DNA from: Verticillium longisporum
Lineage: Eukaryota > Ascomycota > Sordariomycetes > Glomerellales > Plectosphaerellaceae
Assembly (NCBI GenBank): GCA_019188255.1
Contig: JAETXT010000003.1
Span: forward strand, 4,836,001 to 4,900,000
Direction: 5' to 3'
Length of the DNA: 64,000 nucleotides
Shown here: piece by piece, positions 1 to 12,254 of the stretch
Layout: each line of letters opens with the position of its first letter
Position numbering within the stretch: position 1 is the first letter of the stretch
Made by a program: the position numbers and the translations under genes
Notes under the pieces: model-generated
What the model was told of the DNA's origin: nothing
What the model saw: the letters and a program-made list of their open reading frames with translations, nothing else
Database searches by the model: none

Positions 1-1606
1 ACTATTATGCCCCAGGGCTGAACATAGATTACCAACCCCACGTGTCAGAGTTCAGCGCCCACAACTCAAGCCTTACGGGACACTTCGCCACGCCGGGCAC
101 CAAGTCGCTGGCGTGTGGCAATACAGACCTTCGGGGGCTTGGGGTCTGGCGCTGGAGCTCATCTGGACCAGTTTTGGTGGGACGGCATTGGGGGCTGTCG
201 GGCTCTAAGCGGACGACCCCTGAGATGGAGGGCTCCAAATAGCGCTGGGTTGACTGGTAGCTCGTTTCTGTAGCCTGTAACATTGCCTCGGCGTGTCTTG
301 GCTCACAGGTCTGGGCCTAACGAGGCTCACGGGTTTTCTTCACAGGTTTTAAGATTTGGCTTTGGTCTGGAGACAATCAGCCTGCGTTGTCACATTCGAA
401 AACTCCTGATCGGTGAATTGACGTATGATAGAAAAGCTGCCCCCTGCCGAGAGTTTCGGGTCGTCTTTGGAGTTGGCTGGCCATGGCGACGATCGAACAA
501 GACGGATGCCACACACACACGTTGACAGACAGGTGACGCTGAAAGAAAGCCCAGTGCCACTTAACCCCCCTGGAACGGTCCGTGGTTCCCGCCGCCATGG
601 CCCTGTTAACCTAAGATCAAGGTGGAGGAAGCTTGTGGGGATTATGCTTAGCGGCGTGCCATGGCCTGCTCATGGTGAGGTCTCTGGCTACCTTCCGAGA
701 GTCGAATCTCGACTGGCGTCTACGCTCTTCCGAACACCTTCAGCCACCTTGCAATACCTACCTAGGTAATACAAGACACGCCTCCTTGCTTCATCGCGAA
801 CGCCACCATGCTCGGCAAGCCAAGCGATCCCTGACGCGACCTGACAGCAACAACACCCTCCCGGGTTCTCAAAGAGCTCAAGGGGTGGACGGCTTGCAGA
901 GCCTTCGTCATGCCCATCGCCCACCCGTGGGCCACCCGCTGCCACCCGCATTGAAGGATCGCGCCATGACTCCCATGACTCCTCCCGGGGCCAGGGGCCG
1001 CCCTTTTGAGCCGCCGCTCTAGCGAACCACGCTCGCCATAGCGCGAAGCCTGGCATACACGCCTGGATACTTGCTTGGCTATTCGACGCTTCTGGTCCGA
1101 TCGCCAGAGAGACCTCCCTCTACCGCGCCCGCATGTAGGGTTTCACTGCGCGCGACCCCCAGCTTCGCCAGCCGTGACCACTCATCGTGTCGTGTTGCGA
1201 TCCTTCGGGGGCTCAGCCAGGCCGCGAAGTTACCTCCTCCCGCCGATCCTGGTCGGTCCCACAGTGAGCCTCTGTCGACGGTCCAGAGGGCAGTCAAAGC
1301 TCTTTGCTGGAGATTTGCTTTCGCCGGGGTCCCCCTGGTCGTCATGAGATGGGTCTAGACGGGCTGCTGTTGCGAAGTGGACAATTTCGATGGCCCCCAA
1401 AAGGTCGCGGTGCCATGTCGATTCCTGCACCGCGTTCTGTTTGTCTCTCTGTCTGTCTGTTTGTCTGTTTGTCCAGGAGACTGACCAGTTGCTCGAAATT
1501 TGTTCCTCGAAAGAAACTCGAAGACGCAAGTAATCGACACTTGACGCGACACATCGCTCATCAAGCTCTACCTTGCAACTTGTGACGACCGCCGCAATAC
1601 AGCAAG
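1..1606. other. No recognisable gene; upstream region of the first gene
   Basis: I see no convincing coding sequence. The short open frames on both strands have no family resemblance and no plausible splice structure. The right end is the probable promoter and 5' leader of the gene starting at 1607. A short tetranucleotide repeat sits at 1438-1473, and the palindrome-like motif TACCTACCTAGGTA occurs near 755-768. Confidence 0.5.
1438..1473. repeat. Short imperfect TGTC/TGTT microsatellite
   Basis: Imperfect tandem repeats of TGTC and TGTT units on the + strand, about 130 bases upstream of the first start codon. Visible directly; no function is implied. Confidence 0.7.
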
Positions 1607-2838
1607 ATGGCCGAGTTTGACCCTAACGTCTGGTACCACATCTCTGAGGAGAGAGTCACCAACGCATCTGCGCCCGTCTTCCATAACACGCTACAGACGA
1701 CGACCGATGGCCTTCGTGTCTCTTCTCTCGTCGCCCAGGCCTGGCAGATGCAGCCCATCGACAACGAGCCGGGTCTCTACCTGATGCGCCACAATGCCTC
1801 CGGTGTTGGCCGACAGCTTTCTGTTTGCTGGGACCCCGAGGAGGACCACAAGTCCAAGACTATCGCCTGCATGCAACCCAGCAGCGTTGACGATGCGCAG
1901 AAGCACTACTTCCAAGAGATTGGCAGCACAGGTGCATTCTTGTGGAAGCCAAAGTCCAACAACTCAGACTACGCCATGGATGTCCACCCAGGGTCCAACC
2001 TCTTCTTGAACGACCAGATCCAGGGCGAGACGTCCGATGCCCAGCACCCGGCGCAGCGATGGGTGTTTAGCTCGGCACGAGATGTCAACGATGGTGCTTG
2101 GTCAACCATATATTCGGGGGTATGATTCCCGGCCCCGTCTTTGGTTTGACAAAAGTGATGCTAACGAGTCAGGAATCCGCCGTCAGCTCGGCTCCTCCTC
2201 CGGCCACCACAGCCGCTTCCACCTCCGCAACCAGCACGGCAGCCGAGACAACGCCCACGTCCGCCGACAGCTCGCCGGCCGAGACGAGCGGATCCTCTTC
2301 AGCAGCAAATGAATCCTCAGGCTCAGATGGCGGCGGCGGCGGTATCACCCCCGGCGCCGCAGCCGGCATCGGTGTCGGCGCCACCCTCGCGGTCCTGGCC
2401 CTCATCGGTGCGCTCGTCTTCTTCTTCTGGCGCCGACGCAGGGCCGCCCGGGCCGCCGCTGCTTCAGGCAACAAACCCGAAGGCGGCGACTTTACACACC
2501 ACATGCCGCCCTCGCAAGCCACAACGCCGGCCAACGGCGACACATACACGGCCTCGAACGAGCACAAGGCTGGTGCTGCATGGAGCAACGCCTACCCGCA
2601 GGGTGACCAGCAGTACAGTGCCGCAACACAACACACAAGCCCATCTCGGGACATTCACTCGCCGCACTCAACAGCATACGGGCACCAGAGTGAGCCCGCC
2701 GAAGCGCCATTCCAGCCTATCCACGAGGCACCAAGTCACCAGTACAACGAACTCGACGCGGCACCGCCCCGTACAAACGGCATGAACAGTGTGCAGCAGA
2801 CACCAGCGACGCAATACGCTGAGACAAGGCCGTTTTGA
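1607..2838 (+). CDS. Membrane-anchored beta-trefoil (ricin B lectin-like) protein
   Basis: Two exons, 1607-2119 and 2173-2838, joined across a 53-nt phase-0 intron (GTATGA donor, CTAAC branch, CAG acceptor), giving 392 residues. Residues about 5-165 look like a beta-trefoil/ricin B-type domain: repeated hydrophobic blocks, aspartates and a closing QRWVF resembling the Q-x-W motif. A Ser/Thr/Ala-rich, probably glycosylated stalk (about 172-228) leads to one membrane segment (about 229-256) followed at once by RRRR, and a Pro/Gln/His-rich tail of about 130 residues. I see no N-terminal signal peptide. The stalk, single membrane helix and basic stop-transfer run resemble fungal wall-sensor-like proteins. 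A surface binding role is inference; the ligand is unknown. Confidence 0.8.
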
Positions 2839-4180
2839 TAGCGGTCCGGGAAATGATTTGCGTGGGAACTAGGGTGCGTGGGATAATTTCGGCCGAGCCA
2901 GGGTCGATCCGAGCGGCAGGAGCTCGTGTATCTGGTTCATTTCTTTCGTTCTATTCTCTGAGATATCCTTCCGAGCTGAGCACACGAGGCAGCGTAACTA
3001 GATACTAGAAATGTATACTTCTGTCTTGGTCTGTTCCGAGAATTGCCCCTGGTATCTTGCTGGACTGCTGGATCGCTTTGGACTGGAAGAATCTATGCTA
3101 ACCATGTGACCCTCAACTGCTATTCCTGCCTTCTACTTTTCCGAAGGTCGGATTCGGCCAGCCTCCTTACTATCTTCGTGGCAACGGGAGGATTCCATAA
3201 GCCGTGAGGTAAGTACGAGAATGACGTGAATTTCCTTCGTTGCAACGAGTCCAGTTTCACAGACAGTCTCCAGATTGAGTGCTTGGGTCAATGCGACTAG
3301 ATCAATACTCTGCTCCAAATAAGTTCAGTTGAGTTTTCCATTGCTTTCGCTCCACTCGTCCTCTTTAGGGTCCCCTTTCGTCGAAGGATATCATGGTTGT
3401 CCGAAGCAGTTCTCCTTGGCCTTCACACATATCTTTGCGCCACGGCCCGTCTTCCTACTCGTCTTAATAATGTATTGTTTCCTGGATACTGGTTGCTTGA
3501 ATCTGCATTCCATATCAGACCCCAGCCGCTTTGTCATGCTCCGATAAAGTCATCATTAGTGACAGCCGACTTGATCTTCGGGTTCATAGCAGCGGTTGAG
3601 CCAGAACATTGGTAGTCAAGGCATTTTCGTATCGATACGATACAGATAACACGGGCGTCGGGTAATTCTTGTCACCGAGCACGTTCAGCTGTCATACAAT
3701 ACAACATGTGTTCACTCGGGAGATCCAATCTTTGAGACGTCTCGTGTCAGGAGGCACCTACGAAGCCACAAGACGAGAGCTAGTTAAGGGACTTTGCGCC
3801 ATGAGATAGCGTGTATAAGGGCTGCAAAGGGCCAAAATTCAGATGTGTTCCTACCCCCTACCAACAATTGACTGCGGATATCACCTGCGGAAGACCTCTT
3901 CACTCTGCTCATTCCCTTGCGCTGGCATCTTTTCCGGAGTACAGGCTGAAATGGCCAAATTCTGACCATTCGAACACAAGTTGGTTTTCAGCTGGATAAC
4001 AGTTGAGCAGGTACTCTGAGGTGGGGCTTTGGCAGTAGGTGTTAAATACGTGGAGCCTAAATCAACACGTCGCTTAACCTCACGATGGAGCCCTGGACAA
4101 ACCCCGTGGCCCCATCTAGACCCATCCCACACGATCTGGCACAGTATTCTACTACACTGCCACCAGCCGCCCACATGAAC
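2839..4180. other. Intergenic, nothing coding recognised
   Basis: Holds the 3' flank of the trefoil gene and the 5' flank of the first tRNA. The small open frames are short and unspliced, and none resembles a known protein. Confidence 0.5.
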
Positions 4181-4291
4181 GGTTCGGTGGTGTAGTTGGT
4201 TTATCACGTCAGTCTAACATTTCAATGTTGCTTCGTAATGACGCGAAATGGTGTTCACTGAAGGTGGGGAGTTCGAGCCTCCCCTGAATCA
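4181..4291 (+). tRNA. tRNA-Val (anticodon AAC) with 36-nt intron
   Basis: The acceptor arm GGTTCGG pairs with CTGAATC, with G-U pairs allowed, followed by discriminator A at 4291. The anticodon stem TCAGT/ACTGA encloses the loop CTAACA-C with anticodon AAC at 4216-4218. An intron at 4220-4255 follows position 37, the canonical nuclear tRNA intron site. The T arm GGGAG-TTCGAGC-CTCCC is intact. TTTT directly downstream (4292-4295) fits a Pol III terminator. The D loop carries one more T than the partner tRNA gene at 4785-4890. Confidence 0.9.
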
Positions 4292-4784
4292 TTTTGCTGT
4301 CCAATACTCGTTTTAAAGGTGCTTCTGCGGCTGCTAACGATCTTCACGCTTGGAAAATTCTCTCAGTGTATCTTATGCCACTCGCCTTTGAAGTTTCCTG
4401 GAAATACTCACTTTTTTTGCCCTGTAATCTTCTAATGATAAGACGATCCAACAGGCTACATCTGTGGTGACTCTGGTGTGCTATCGAAATCGTAGAAGAG
4501 ATCAAGTCGGGCAGACCGTTGGAAAAGTGGCATCGAGATTACAGTGTAACTTATATGAGAAATATAGTAAAGTTTGATATCAAAGATACTTCGTCCCCTA
4601 CTCCCAGATTCAACCCCTCCCCTAATAAATACATTAAACTATATTAAAAAGAAAGTCTTCCTCGCATATAAGACAACAGACGGCAAGTGGGATATAAGTT
4701 TACTGTACCAAATCCAAGCTACCAAGCGATAATATACAGATGCGGGTGCATATGGATGAATCTGATCGGTTATGATCCAAAAAA
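4292..4784. other. AT-rich spacer between two tRNA genes
   Basis: No coding potential seen. Base composition turns AT-rich from about 4430 to 4730, unlike the flanks. I could not identify terminal repeats or a transposon remnant. Confidence 0.5.
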
Positions 4785-4890
4785 TGATCTAGGGGAGGTT
4801 CGAACTCCCGACCTTCAGTGCGCTCAATGCCTCGATTGGAGGTCAAGATCCATTGTGAGACTGACGTGATAACCACTACACCACCAGACC
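4785..4890 (-). tRNA. tRNA-Val (anticodon CAC) with 33-nt intron
   Basis: Read on the minus strand, acceptor GGTCTGG pairs with CTAGATC and discriminator A is at 4785. The anticodon stem TCAGT/ACTGA encloses loop CTCACA-C, anticodon CAC. A 33-nt intron (4821-4853) lies after position 37. The T arm GGGAG-TTCGAAC-CTCCC is intact. The mature part is 73 nt. A run of six T follows downstream on the minus strand. The mature body is closely related to the AAC gene 500 bases away, which points toward it. Confidence 0.9.
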
Positions 4891-5531
4891 AGGTTCAATT
4901 GTTGTCGTGGGGCTCGAAATTGAGGTATATATCTTCTGTGGTGCTGGTGCGATGGGCCGGTATGGATCCCTGACAAGGACACCAATACCGTCGTCCTAAT
5001 TAGCGAGCTCCGGTCATTATCAGATGCTCCAGGATCAAAACGGAAGACAATCTACATCTATTCTGGTATTACTCTTATATTGTTGTGGCTGTCAGCCATA
5101 GCGCTCTGTAAGTTCGCCTCACTGACGGCATACGCTACACGGCTGGACAGAACACACTGGCCATAATCATCAATCGACTGCACGCCCCAAACTCATTTTG
5201 ATGTTTCCGCCTACTCCCTGAAGCACCCGAGTGATTTGACCAGGGAAGCATTGAGCGTAATAACATGCCCGAGGATGCAGGGCCAACAGCCAGGAATCAC
5301 GCGGACTAGTACATTGTTCAATTTCAAATGCTGAGCTTGGAATGAAACACATGCAGCAGAGACGACCTCACATCACATTGGTTTGCCTTCTTTCAGAGAC
5401 AGATCGCTGCAATACTTGCACAACGGTCTTATTCTTGGTCAAAGTCTCCTCGACATGCAACACGGCGAGTGGAAATGGTTTTGTGAAAAAGGTATCAAAC
5501 TTGTCATTAAATCATTCCAAATATGGACCGC
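4891..5531. other. Intergenic, nothing coding recognised
   Basis: Between the minus-strand tRNA and the 3' end of the HSP31-like gene. Only short unsupported open frames. Confidence 0.5.
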
Positions 5532-6291
5532 TTAGAAAACACCCAGTGCCTTGGCAATCTCCTCACCGACGCCCTTGGATGAGGCAGGGTTCTGGCCGGT
5601 GATAATCCTGCCGTCGACAACAACCTTCTCGCCCATAGGGCCCTCCTCAGACTTGACGAACTTGCCGCCGCTGACCTCGTTGAGCTTGTCCTCGAGGGAG
5701 AAGTTCATCTCCTCGGTGTACTTGAACATGTCCTCACCCTCGTTGGTGAAGGCAGTGACGGTCTTGCCCTTGAGAAGGGGCTCGCCGGCGGCGTCCTTGG
5801 CGTTGACGAAGGCCGCGGGGCCGTGGCAGACGGCCGAAATGACCTTGCCCTGGGCGTCAAAGTCCTTGATCAGCGCGATCGAGTCCTCGTCAAAGGCGAG
5901 GTCGAACATGGGACCATGGCCGCCAGGGTAGAAGACGGCGTCGAACTCGGAGGCACGTCCAGCGAAAGTGGACAGCTTCTGGGTGTTCTCCCAGATAGCC
6001 TTGTGGTTGTCGAGGAAGTCCTTGCAGACGGGGTCGGAGGAGAAGAGGTCGACGGAGATGGGGTCGAGGGGGGCGACGCCGCCCTTGGGAGAGGCGTAGG
6101 TCAGCTCGGCGCGGTTGCGGAGGACCTCCCAGGGGTGAGCGAGCTCAGGCTGTCTAGTGTCAGTGGCTGGATGGAGGATCGAAGGATACAGAGCAGTTTA
6201 CCAAGTACCAGCCGATGGTCTTACCAGACTTGGGAATGGTATCGACAGAAGTCAAGATGACGAGAACCTTGGGCTTGGTAGTGGACGCCAT
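5532..6291 (-). CDS. DJ-1/PfpI superfamily protein, HSP31/glyoxalase III-like
   Basis: Two exons on the minus strand, 6202-6291 and 5532-6149, with a 52-nt phase-0 intron, giving 235 residues, close to yeast Hsp31 in length. The nucleophile elbow AVCHGPAAF carries the family cysteine, preceded by the PGGHGPMFDL loop. The C-terminus has the DGR-ITG-NPAS block shared with Hsp31-type glyoxalase III enzymes. Such proteins act in the cytosol, converting methylglyoxal to lactate without glutathione and serving as holdase chaperones under stress. The start is the only ATG that opens onto the beta-strand KVLVILTS typical of the fold. Identity as Hsp31-like is strong; substrate is inferred from the family. 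Confidence 0.9.
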
Positions 6292-7513
6292 TGTGTAGAG
6301 GAGGTTAGATTCGGTGTGAATGTTAGGTTGGTTGACGGTGAGAGACGTTCGTGAAGTTGCGGGAATTGATGGGTATCTTAATTTTACTAACGACCGCTGG
6401 CCAAAATAGAAGGAGGAGGGGCATTCGAATTTATAGGTGGGTAGACATGGATCTTTGGGCTTCGTTCTCCTTCGAATAGAGCTTCGAATGCTTCTGCGAC
6501 ATGTGTCTCGGCAGGGGCCAGCGCGTTACCCCGCCATGATGCAGAACTCGCAGAGCTTTGCTCGAGCTCCCCCGCCAGGAGCTCACCTCGGCGTCATGCA
6601 GACCAGGGGCCTTCGATTGCCAGGGGTACACAGCTCGCAAACCTGCGATCAAGTCTGGGGCTGGGTACCCTTCGTCGGCGATACGGGAAGGATCCGCAGT
6701 GGGTATATCTGTTGTCGGACATGCTACAGCCAACTGCCGGGTTTGGCGCCTGCTAAACGCCGATGACGATTGGAGTTCCCCCGTTCTAACGTGAGCCTTG
6801 GTCAGCATTGATGCGAGTTCCTCCGCGTACATGGGATTGCCCGGACAGCATGACATTTGGGTCGTGATCTAGGTAGTTGGACGGCCCATTGTGCCGGATG
6901 GCAGGTGTCAAATTCGTCAGGCGAGAGATCACAAGTTTACATCGGCGATATGTCTGGGCACGATTTCCGAGTTTCGCCTCACAAGCATGCCGCTGCCGTG
7001 AAAGAGCGACTACGACTGCTGGTCACCAAGCAAGGGCTTGAATGTTTGTGATGCGTACCTTTGCTCATGATAATAAGATGATGACCGGTCGTTCTTGTTA
7101 TTTGCGTCACCAGTGGGGCAGAACCAGCAAGCCTACGAGGTCGTATTGATTCTTGGCAAGCCTGTACATTGCTACACCGAACACGTTCACCGAAAATCTC
7201 CGTTCCAGAGGCATGTGACAATTGAATACGGCCCCAAGCGATGGAACTCCTGTCAGAACCACAATGGGCATTATCACCGACCGGGTGATGCGGAATTCGA
7301 ATTACAAGTGTAATTCGAACTTGTTCGATTAATTTCATGATTTGAATGGTAATAGGTCACTTGATCAAATTTGCTAGTATGGTCGACTTGAAACTACCTA
7401 CCTAGGTACGTTAGGTCCCTTGGCCAGCGCAATCAATGCATTGCAATGAGTGGCGGCGCCAGAGCACCATGACAAGGTATCCAGGCGACCTACAATTGTA
7501 ACGCCAAAGCAAC
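6292..7513. other. Intergenic, nothing coding recognised
   Basis: Upstream of the HSP31-like gene and downstream of the sugar transporter. Overlapping open frames at 6431-6856 on both strands have no family features. Another TACCTACCTAGGTA motif lies at 7395-7408. Confidence 0.5.
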
Positions 7514-9457
7514 CTAAACCGTCTCTCTCTGCTCCGCAGAGGGCTCTCCCTTCTGCACCTTGAGATCAGCAACACGGCCCTGCAGAGAAGGACCGGCGTG
7601 GCGGCTCTTCCATGGTGCAATGTTTTCGTCGAAAATGACGTCGATTTCTTCCAAAGTCTTGCCGGCCTATTGATTCTCGTCAGTCAAGCCTTTAGATTCA
7701 AGGAGTTGGGGGCGAGCGTACTGTTTCTGGATAGGTAAAGTAAATATGCGGGATCATCACGGTACAGAAAACGCCAAAAATGATATACCTAGGCTTGTTA
7801 GAGATTGCAGGAAGGAAGCGCAGATGATATTTGACGCTTACGTTTGCCAGGTGATGTTCTCGAAAGCCGGGGGAACGAAAAATGCAAGGGCAAGATTGAA
7901 ACTGCGAGGCAGAGTTAGCTAAAAGGCGCCTGCATCCTCAAAAGGTTGAGAGGCGTCAATATTCAGACTTACGCCCAGTTTGATGCGGCAGCAAGGCCAA
8001 CGCCCTTGGCACGGTAGTGTAGCGGGAACACCTCGGAACAGTAAATCCATCCAATCGGAGCCCAGGTCAGGCCATACATAAAAACTGACGTGTTAGCTTT
8101 GAGGTTGAGTATGGGACTCGAAGGGCTTACCAAAAAGGTACATCATGGCTATGACAGCCCGGGCGGGATCCCCCGTGATAATGATTTTGAGGTTCTCGTT
8201 GCCTGTCAAATGTCAGAACGGCTCAGAAGATCTGCAAGATGTCTCGTGGACGCTCTCAGCAATACTAACCGTCAACAGAGTCGACAGATCGGCCGTAGGT
8301 GGCCATGACCCCTGCTGTTGCGAAGTGGATTATCAGACCAAACAGAGCACCTCCCAAAAGCAGCGGACGGCGACCGACGCGATCGACTATGGGCAGAATC
8401 ACGCCAGTGGTTACCAAGAAGAGGACGTATTGGATGATGGAAGATGTGAGTGCTGTGTCTCCGGAGAAGCCCGCCATTTGGAAAACGAAAATGAGGTAGT
8501 ACAGCATCACGTTGCCGCCGAGCAGTTGCTGCCAGACCTGGACGGAGCATCCGGCGAGCGTCCGTTTCCAAATACCTGGGCCAAAAAGGCCAAAGATAGT
8601 CAGGTTCGAAGCTTCGCGGGCGATTCGAGCTGCCTCCTTGACCTCTTCCCATTCGGCAATGATCAAGGGATCGGACCTGTCGACGTTCTTGCCATGAAGG
8701 TTGCAGAGTATATCGAAAGCCTCCTCCCAGCGGTCTCGTCCGGCCAGCCATCTCGGCGACTCGGGGAAGAAAAAGAGAGCGCCCAAAAGAACTGCTCCAG
8801 GGATGGCTTGAACCCCCCAGGCTACACGCCAGGCTGCGGGACCATCAATCGTGCGGATACAACCGTACGAAATTAGATACATGATCAGTATGCCTTGGAA
8901 TGTTGTTAGTGTTGAGTATGCGCACCACATATGGCTCTTTCAGGGAACGGGAGAACATACCCCATTCGATACTCCACTGCTGAATCCCTACGACCCGGCC
9001 GCGGATACGTGCTGGAGCTAGTTCGGCGAGATAGACGCAGCATTGAGAAGACGTGATACCGATGGCGAACCCGTTGACAACGCGACCAACAATCAGGTGT
9101 GCAACGTTCTGAGAAGAGGACTGCAGAGCAGAACCAACGAGCCAGATAATTGACGCGATCTTCAAAGCCCCCTTTCGACCTAGAGGATCGGCTATAAACC
9201 CGGCGGCTAAAGCCCCCACGAGACTGCCGCCTGACATCGAGGCTGTGATGCCGCCCTGGAGGGTACTGCTCGGGTGATCAAAGTAGTCCAGGTACTGGTC
9301 GGCGCCGATCCATGCACTCATCGAACTGACGTCGAAGCCGAAGAGCATGCCGCCGATGGTACCAAAGGCAGCCAATACTGTGGGTTTGAGTCAGGAGTGT
9401 CACGGATAATGCCGAATGGAAGATTGGCAAACCGTAAATGTTGTATATGCGAAACAT
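7514..9457 (-). CDS. MFS sugar transporter
   Basis: Eight exons on the minus strand: 9433-9457, 8961-9377, 8270-8893, 8131-8202, 7973-8084, 7842-7901, 7722-7788 and 7514-7666. All seven introns have GT...AG ends and keep frame, giving 509 residues. Signatures of the sugar porter family of the major facilitator superfamily: IGGMLFGFD in helix 1, DPLGRKGAL between helices 2 and 3, the PESPRWL loop after helix 6, the GRRPLL repeat in the second half, and GWIYCSEVFP. It should move a hexose or related sugar with protons across the plasma membrane; substrate cannot be read. The short first exon (MFRIYNIY) is supported by the family's conserved opening. Twelve hydrophobic segments are present and no break is seen. 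Confidence 0.93.
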
Positions 9458-9630
9458 GGCGGGCAAGGTCTGAGCATGCCTCGAACAATTCAAGTGTTTC
9501 TCTGCGCAAGCCAACTAGAGGAGAGACCCGCCTCAGTCAATAGAAGCCAAACAAACGACTGCTTCAGCAGAGGAGAAGCAAGAGAATGACTCTCAACATT
9601 ATGCTTTCGGTCAAGGCTGAGTGCTCATTG

Positions 9631-9640
9631 ACATATATAG
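9631..9640 (-). promoter_or_regulatory. TATA-like element upstream of the sugar transporter
   Basis: CTATATATGT on the minus strand, about 175 bases upstream of the transporter ATG at 9457. Position and sequence fit a fungal TATA box; inference only. Confidence 0.35.
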
Positions 9641-12077
9641 GTTGGTAGGGAGGGCTGGCAGGTGATCAGACCAAGTCAATGGAAGGCTCGCCCCAGCGCG
9701 ACCAAGACTTTTTTCGCCAGAACTGCCTTGACAAGCTTCACGATTACTGGGTTCTAAGCTGGGCGTGAATCAATGGTCCTTGGGACGGTGTGTGAAGCTA
9801 TGCGCACCAATGATAGGGCCCGGCACCGGGGCCGGCGCGGATGCTTGGCGAGAGTAGGACGTCATTGATGAGGAGTGCCGAGGCGCGCCCCATTGCCGGC
9901 CAAGAGCCAGGCGCCGCTCGCCTTGGCCGGGACATATTTGAGCGGAGCCGCACGCGGGGAGAAAAGACAGGGAGGCGGAGCATGAGCAGCCAGGTAATCA
10001 TAGCACAGCCAAGGCGTACGTGCACGTACTTCACGTCGCGGGATGAAAACCAGGGTCAGGACACGCTTCCGCCAGCTATGTCAAGAGTTTATGCATCTTT
10101 GCGCACACCAACCAGAGACTTCCTATGCCCGACATGCTTTACAGAGCGGCTAAATTCCGTCCCACGAATACTTAAGCCATGTCAATCTCAGCCAGCCCCA
10201 GGCCACGGGGCTCCGAGGTACGCTGTAACCAAGGCGAGCTTGGACTATCTGCAGAGGCTAGCTTGTCCCAAGCAGGGGGGACTGTAGTAGGTGGCCTATG
10301 CCGCTAACGATCGCGCCCTACCCGCTGGGCAGGTTGCCAGCCGTTCGGATGCGAGGCTGACCGGCCCCTGAAACACAGACTTCATCAGACGTTCGTGAAG
10401 CTTTCAACGAAGCTTCATTTTCGATGCGAATCCACGCTTGCCATAAATGCCTTTTTGGTCCTTTGTTCGTACGTGACAGTTTGATTGCGGGCGGTGTCTT
10501 GACTCCCCGAGCCCTCCATCTGAGGCTAGACTAGGAGATGGATGTCCCAATCATGAACGGTGCTCACGCCATTTTTGGGGAAACGTTGTAGGGACCAATG
10601 CAGATATGCCTGTGCAAGAAATGCTAAAGGTCATAGCGGCCCAAACTGTGGAGAGCTTTACGTGAGCCGATTTGACAAGATACCAAGTCTCTCCAAGCCA
10701 CTATGGCACTTCTCCGGACAAAATACAGCCTAGCAGGGCATCGCAAATATCCATGCTTCCAAGGGTCCGACCCTATGAACATTTTTGACTGAACGCAGTT
10801 AATTGCGACGCCGGTTGATGTGTTCTGTCACGTATGCCTTTCCTCTTAGAGTCATGCGTAATAGCCTACAGCAGATAGACAGCCGGCAAAGTCCCCTTCA
10901 CATGCTCCAGGGCTCCGAGCCTGGTGGAGTACAGAGCAGAAACGATGGATCAAATGGCGTCACAGCTCTTTTAAGAAGTCTATCAATCCGAATAGCGTTG
11001 CACATGTCGTTGTCGGCCATGACTACCCATTCTCAGTAATCCTCCCGAAGCCCACAATTACGAGAGGCCCACATGGCTATCAATTAACGTTTGACGCACG
11101 ACCGCTAGCACAGCACAGCATTACACTGCAAAGTGGGCTTGGCGGAGAATAGAAGATTTGCAAGACAGGTAGTCGAGTCAGCCGACTCAGCCTCCTGCCC
11201 AGGTGGGCTGAGTCTTGCCCGACAAGGACGCCGTAGCCCCAAATAGGATGAGCGCTGGGCAATAGAGTTTGGTGCCTGGTCATGCATGACTTCTTCTCTC
11301 CTTATCATCGGTTGTTTCACAGAGTCGACTTCGCCTCTTTCGGACCGTCTCTTTGCGCAATCTGTCATTTAGCCCCTCGCGAGTCGAGAAGCGCAAGGTC
11401 TCCTCTATTGCTGGTATCAGGTCGCGGTGTGTAGACCTGTTATACGTACCTTACCGAGTGGGACCTACGCGATCTGCCTCTGGCTCTGTGCTCCTGGGCT
11501 TGGACATTTCAGCGATACGAAGAACAACAGGCCGACTTCCTGTGGGCCTACGCTGCACGGTTTGCTCCAAAATGATCAGGTCCAGAGCTTTACGTTATCT
11601 TGGGCGATGAAGGTGATTTTGAACATGATGGAGGCCATGATTGGCCTTCCAATGGCTACATTGAATAGCTTTGGGGAGAAGTGGTCGCTCTGCCCGTTCC
11701 TATGTCCCGTGCTAGGAGTTCACCCATGTCTTTGACCGTGTCGAGCAGGGAATCAGAATCGGAGCATCTATGACTCGCATTTCAAGGCCCAAATTCATTA
11801 TGAGTTTGACTTAATCTATACCTTGATGGCGAGGCACGCCGTATGGCCGCATGGCCAGTACTCAGTTCCAGAATGGGGATCCTAGGGCCTGAGATGAACC
11901 GACGGGTGAAGCGTCCCATCTCCAACGTCGATCCGTGCTCGGCACTTGCCGCAAGCATCTGTCTTTGTGGTAGCCCGGCCTCGCCGTGACAACTTGGAGA
12001 GGCCATGGCAAACATGGGGAGCAACACATGGTCGAAAAACGTAAGGTGTAATACCCAAGGCTATCATGCAACACAGC

Positions 12078-12085
12078 TATATAAG
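12078..12085 (+). promoter_or_regulatory. TATA box candidate for the small secreted protein
   Basis: TATATAAG about 170 bases upstream of the ATG at 12255, followed by a CT/CA-rich leader. A strong TATA box is common in highly inducible fungal genes; this is inference from sequence only. Confidence 0.45.
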
Positions 12086-12254
12086 AGGCATCGATATTCC
12101 CCCGATAATATGAAAGATTCATCATCAGCAACGGCTTCTTTCACTCTCTACACAACTACACGCTCACTCTCACAACCATCGTCACTCATTCCACTTCAGT
12201 CTTTCCAGACCGTCACTCAAACCACTTTCTCTTTCACCCCCAGCAACATTCAAA

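Larger units (their letters stand above)
9458..12254. other. Intergenic, about 2.8 kb, no gene recognised
   Basis: Holds the promoter of the sugar transporter on the left and that of the small secreted protein on the right. Open frames such as 9841-10287 have no homology I recognise and no splice logic. No transposon ends were recognised. Confidence 0.45.
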
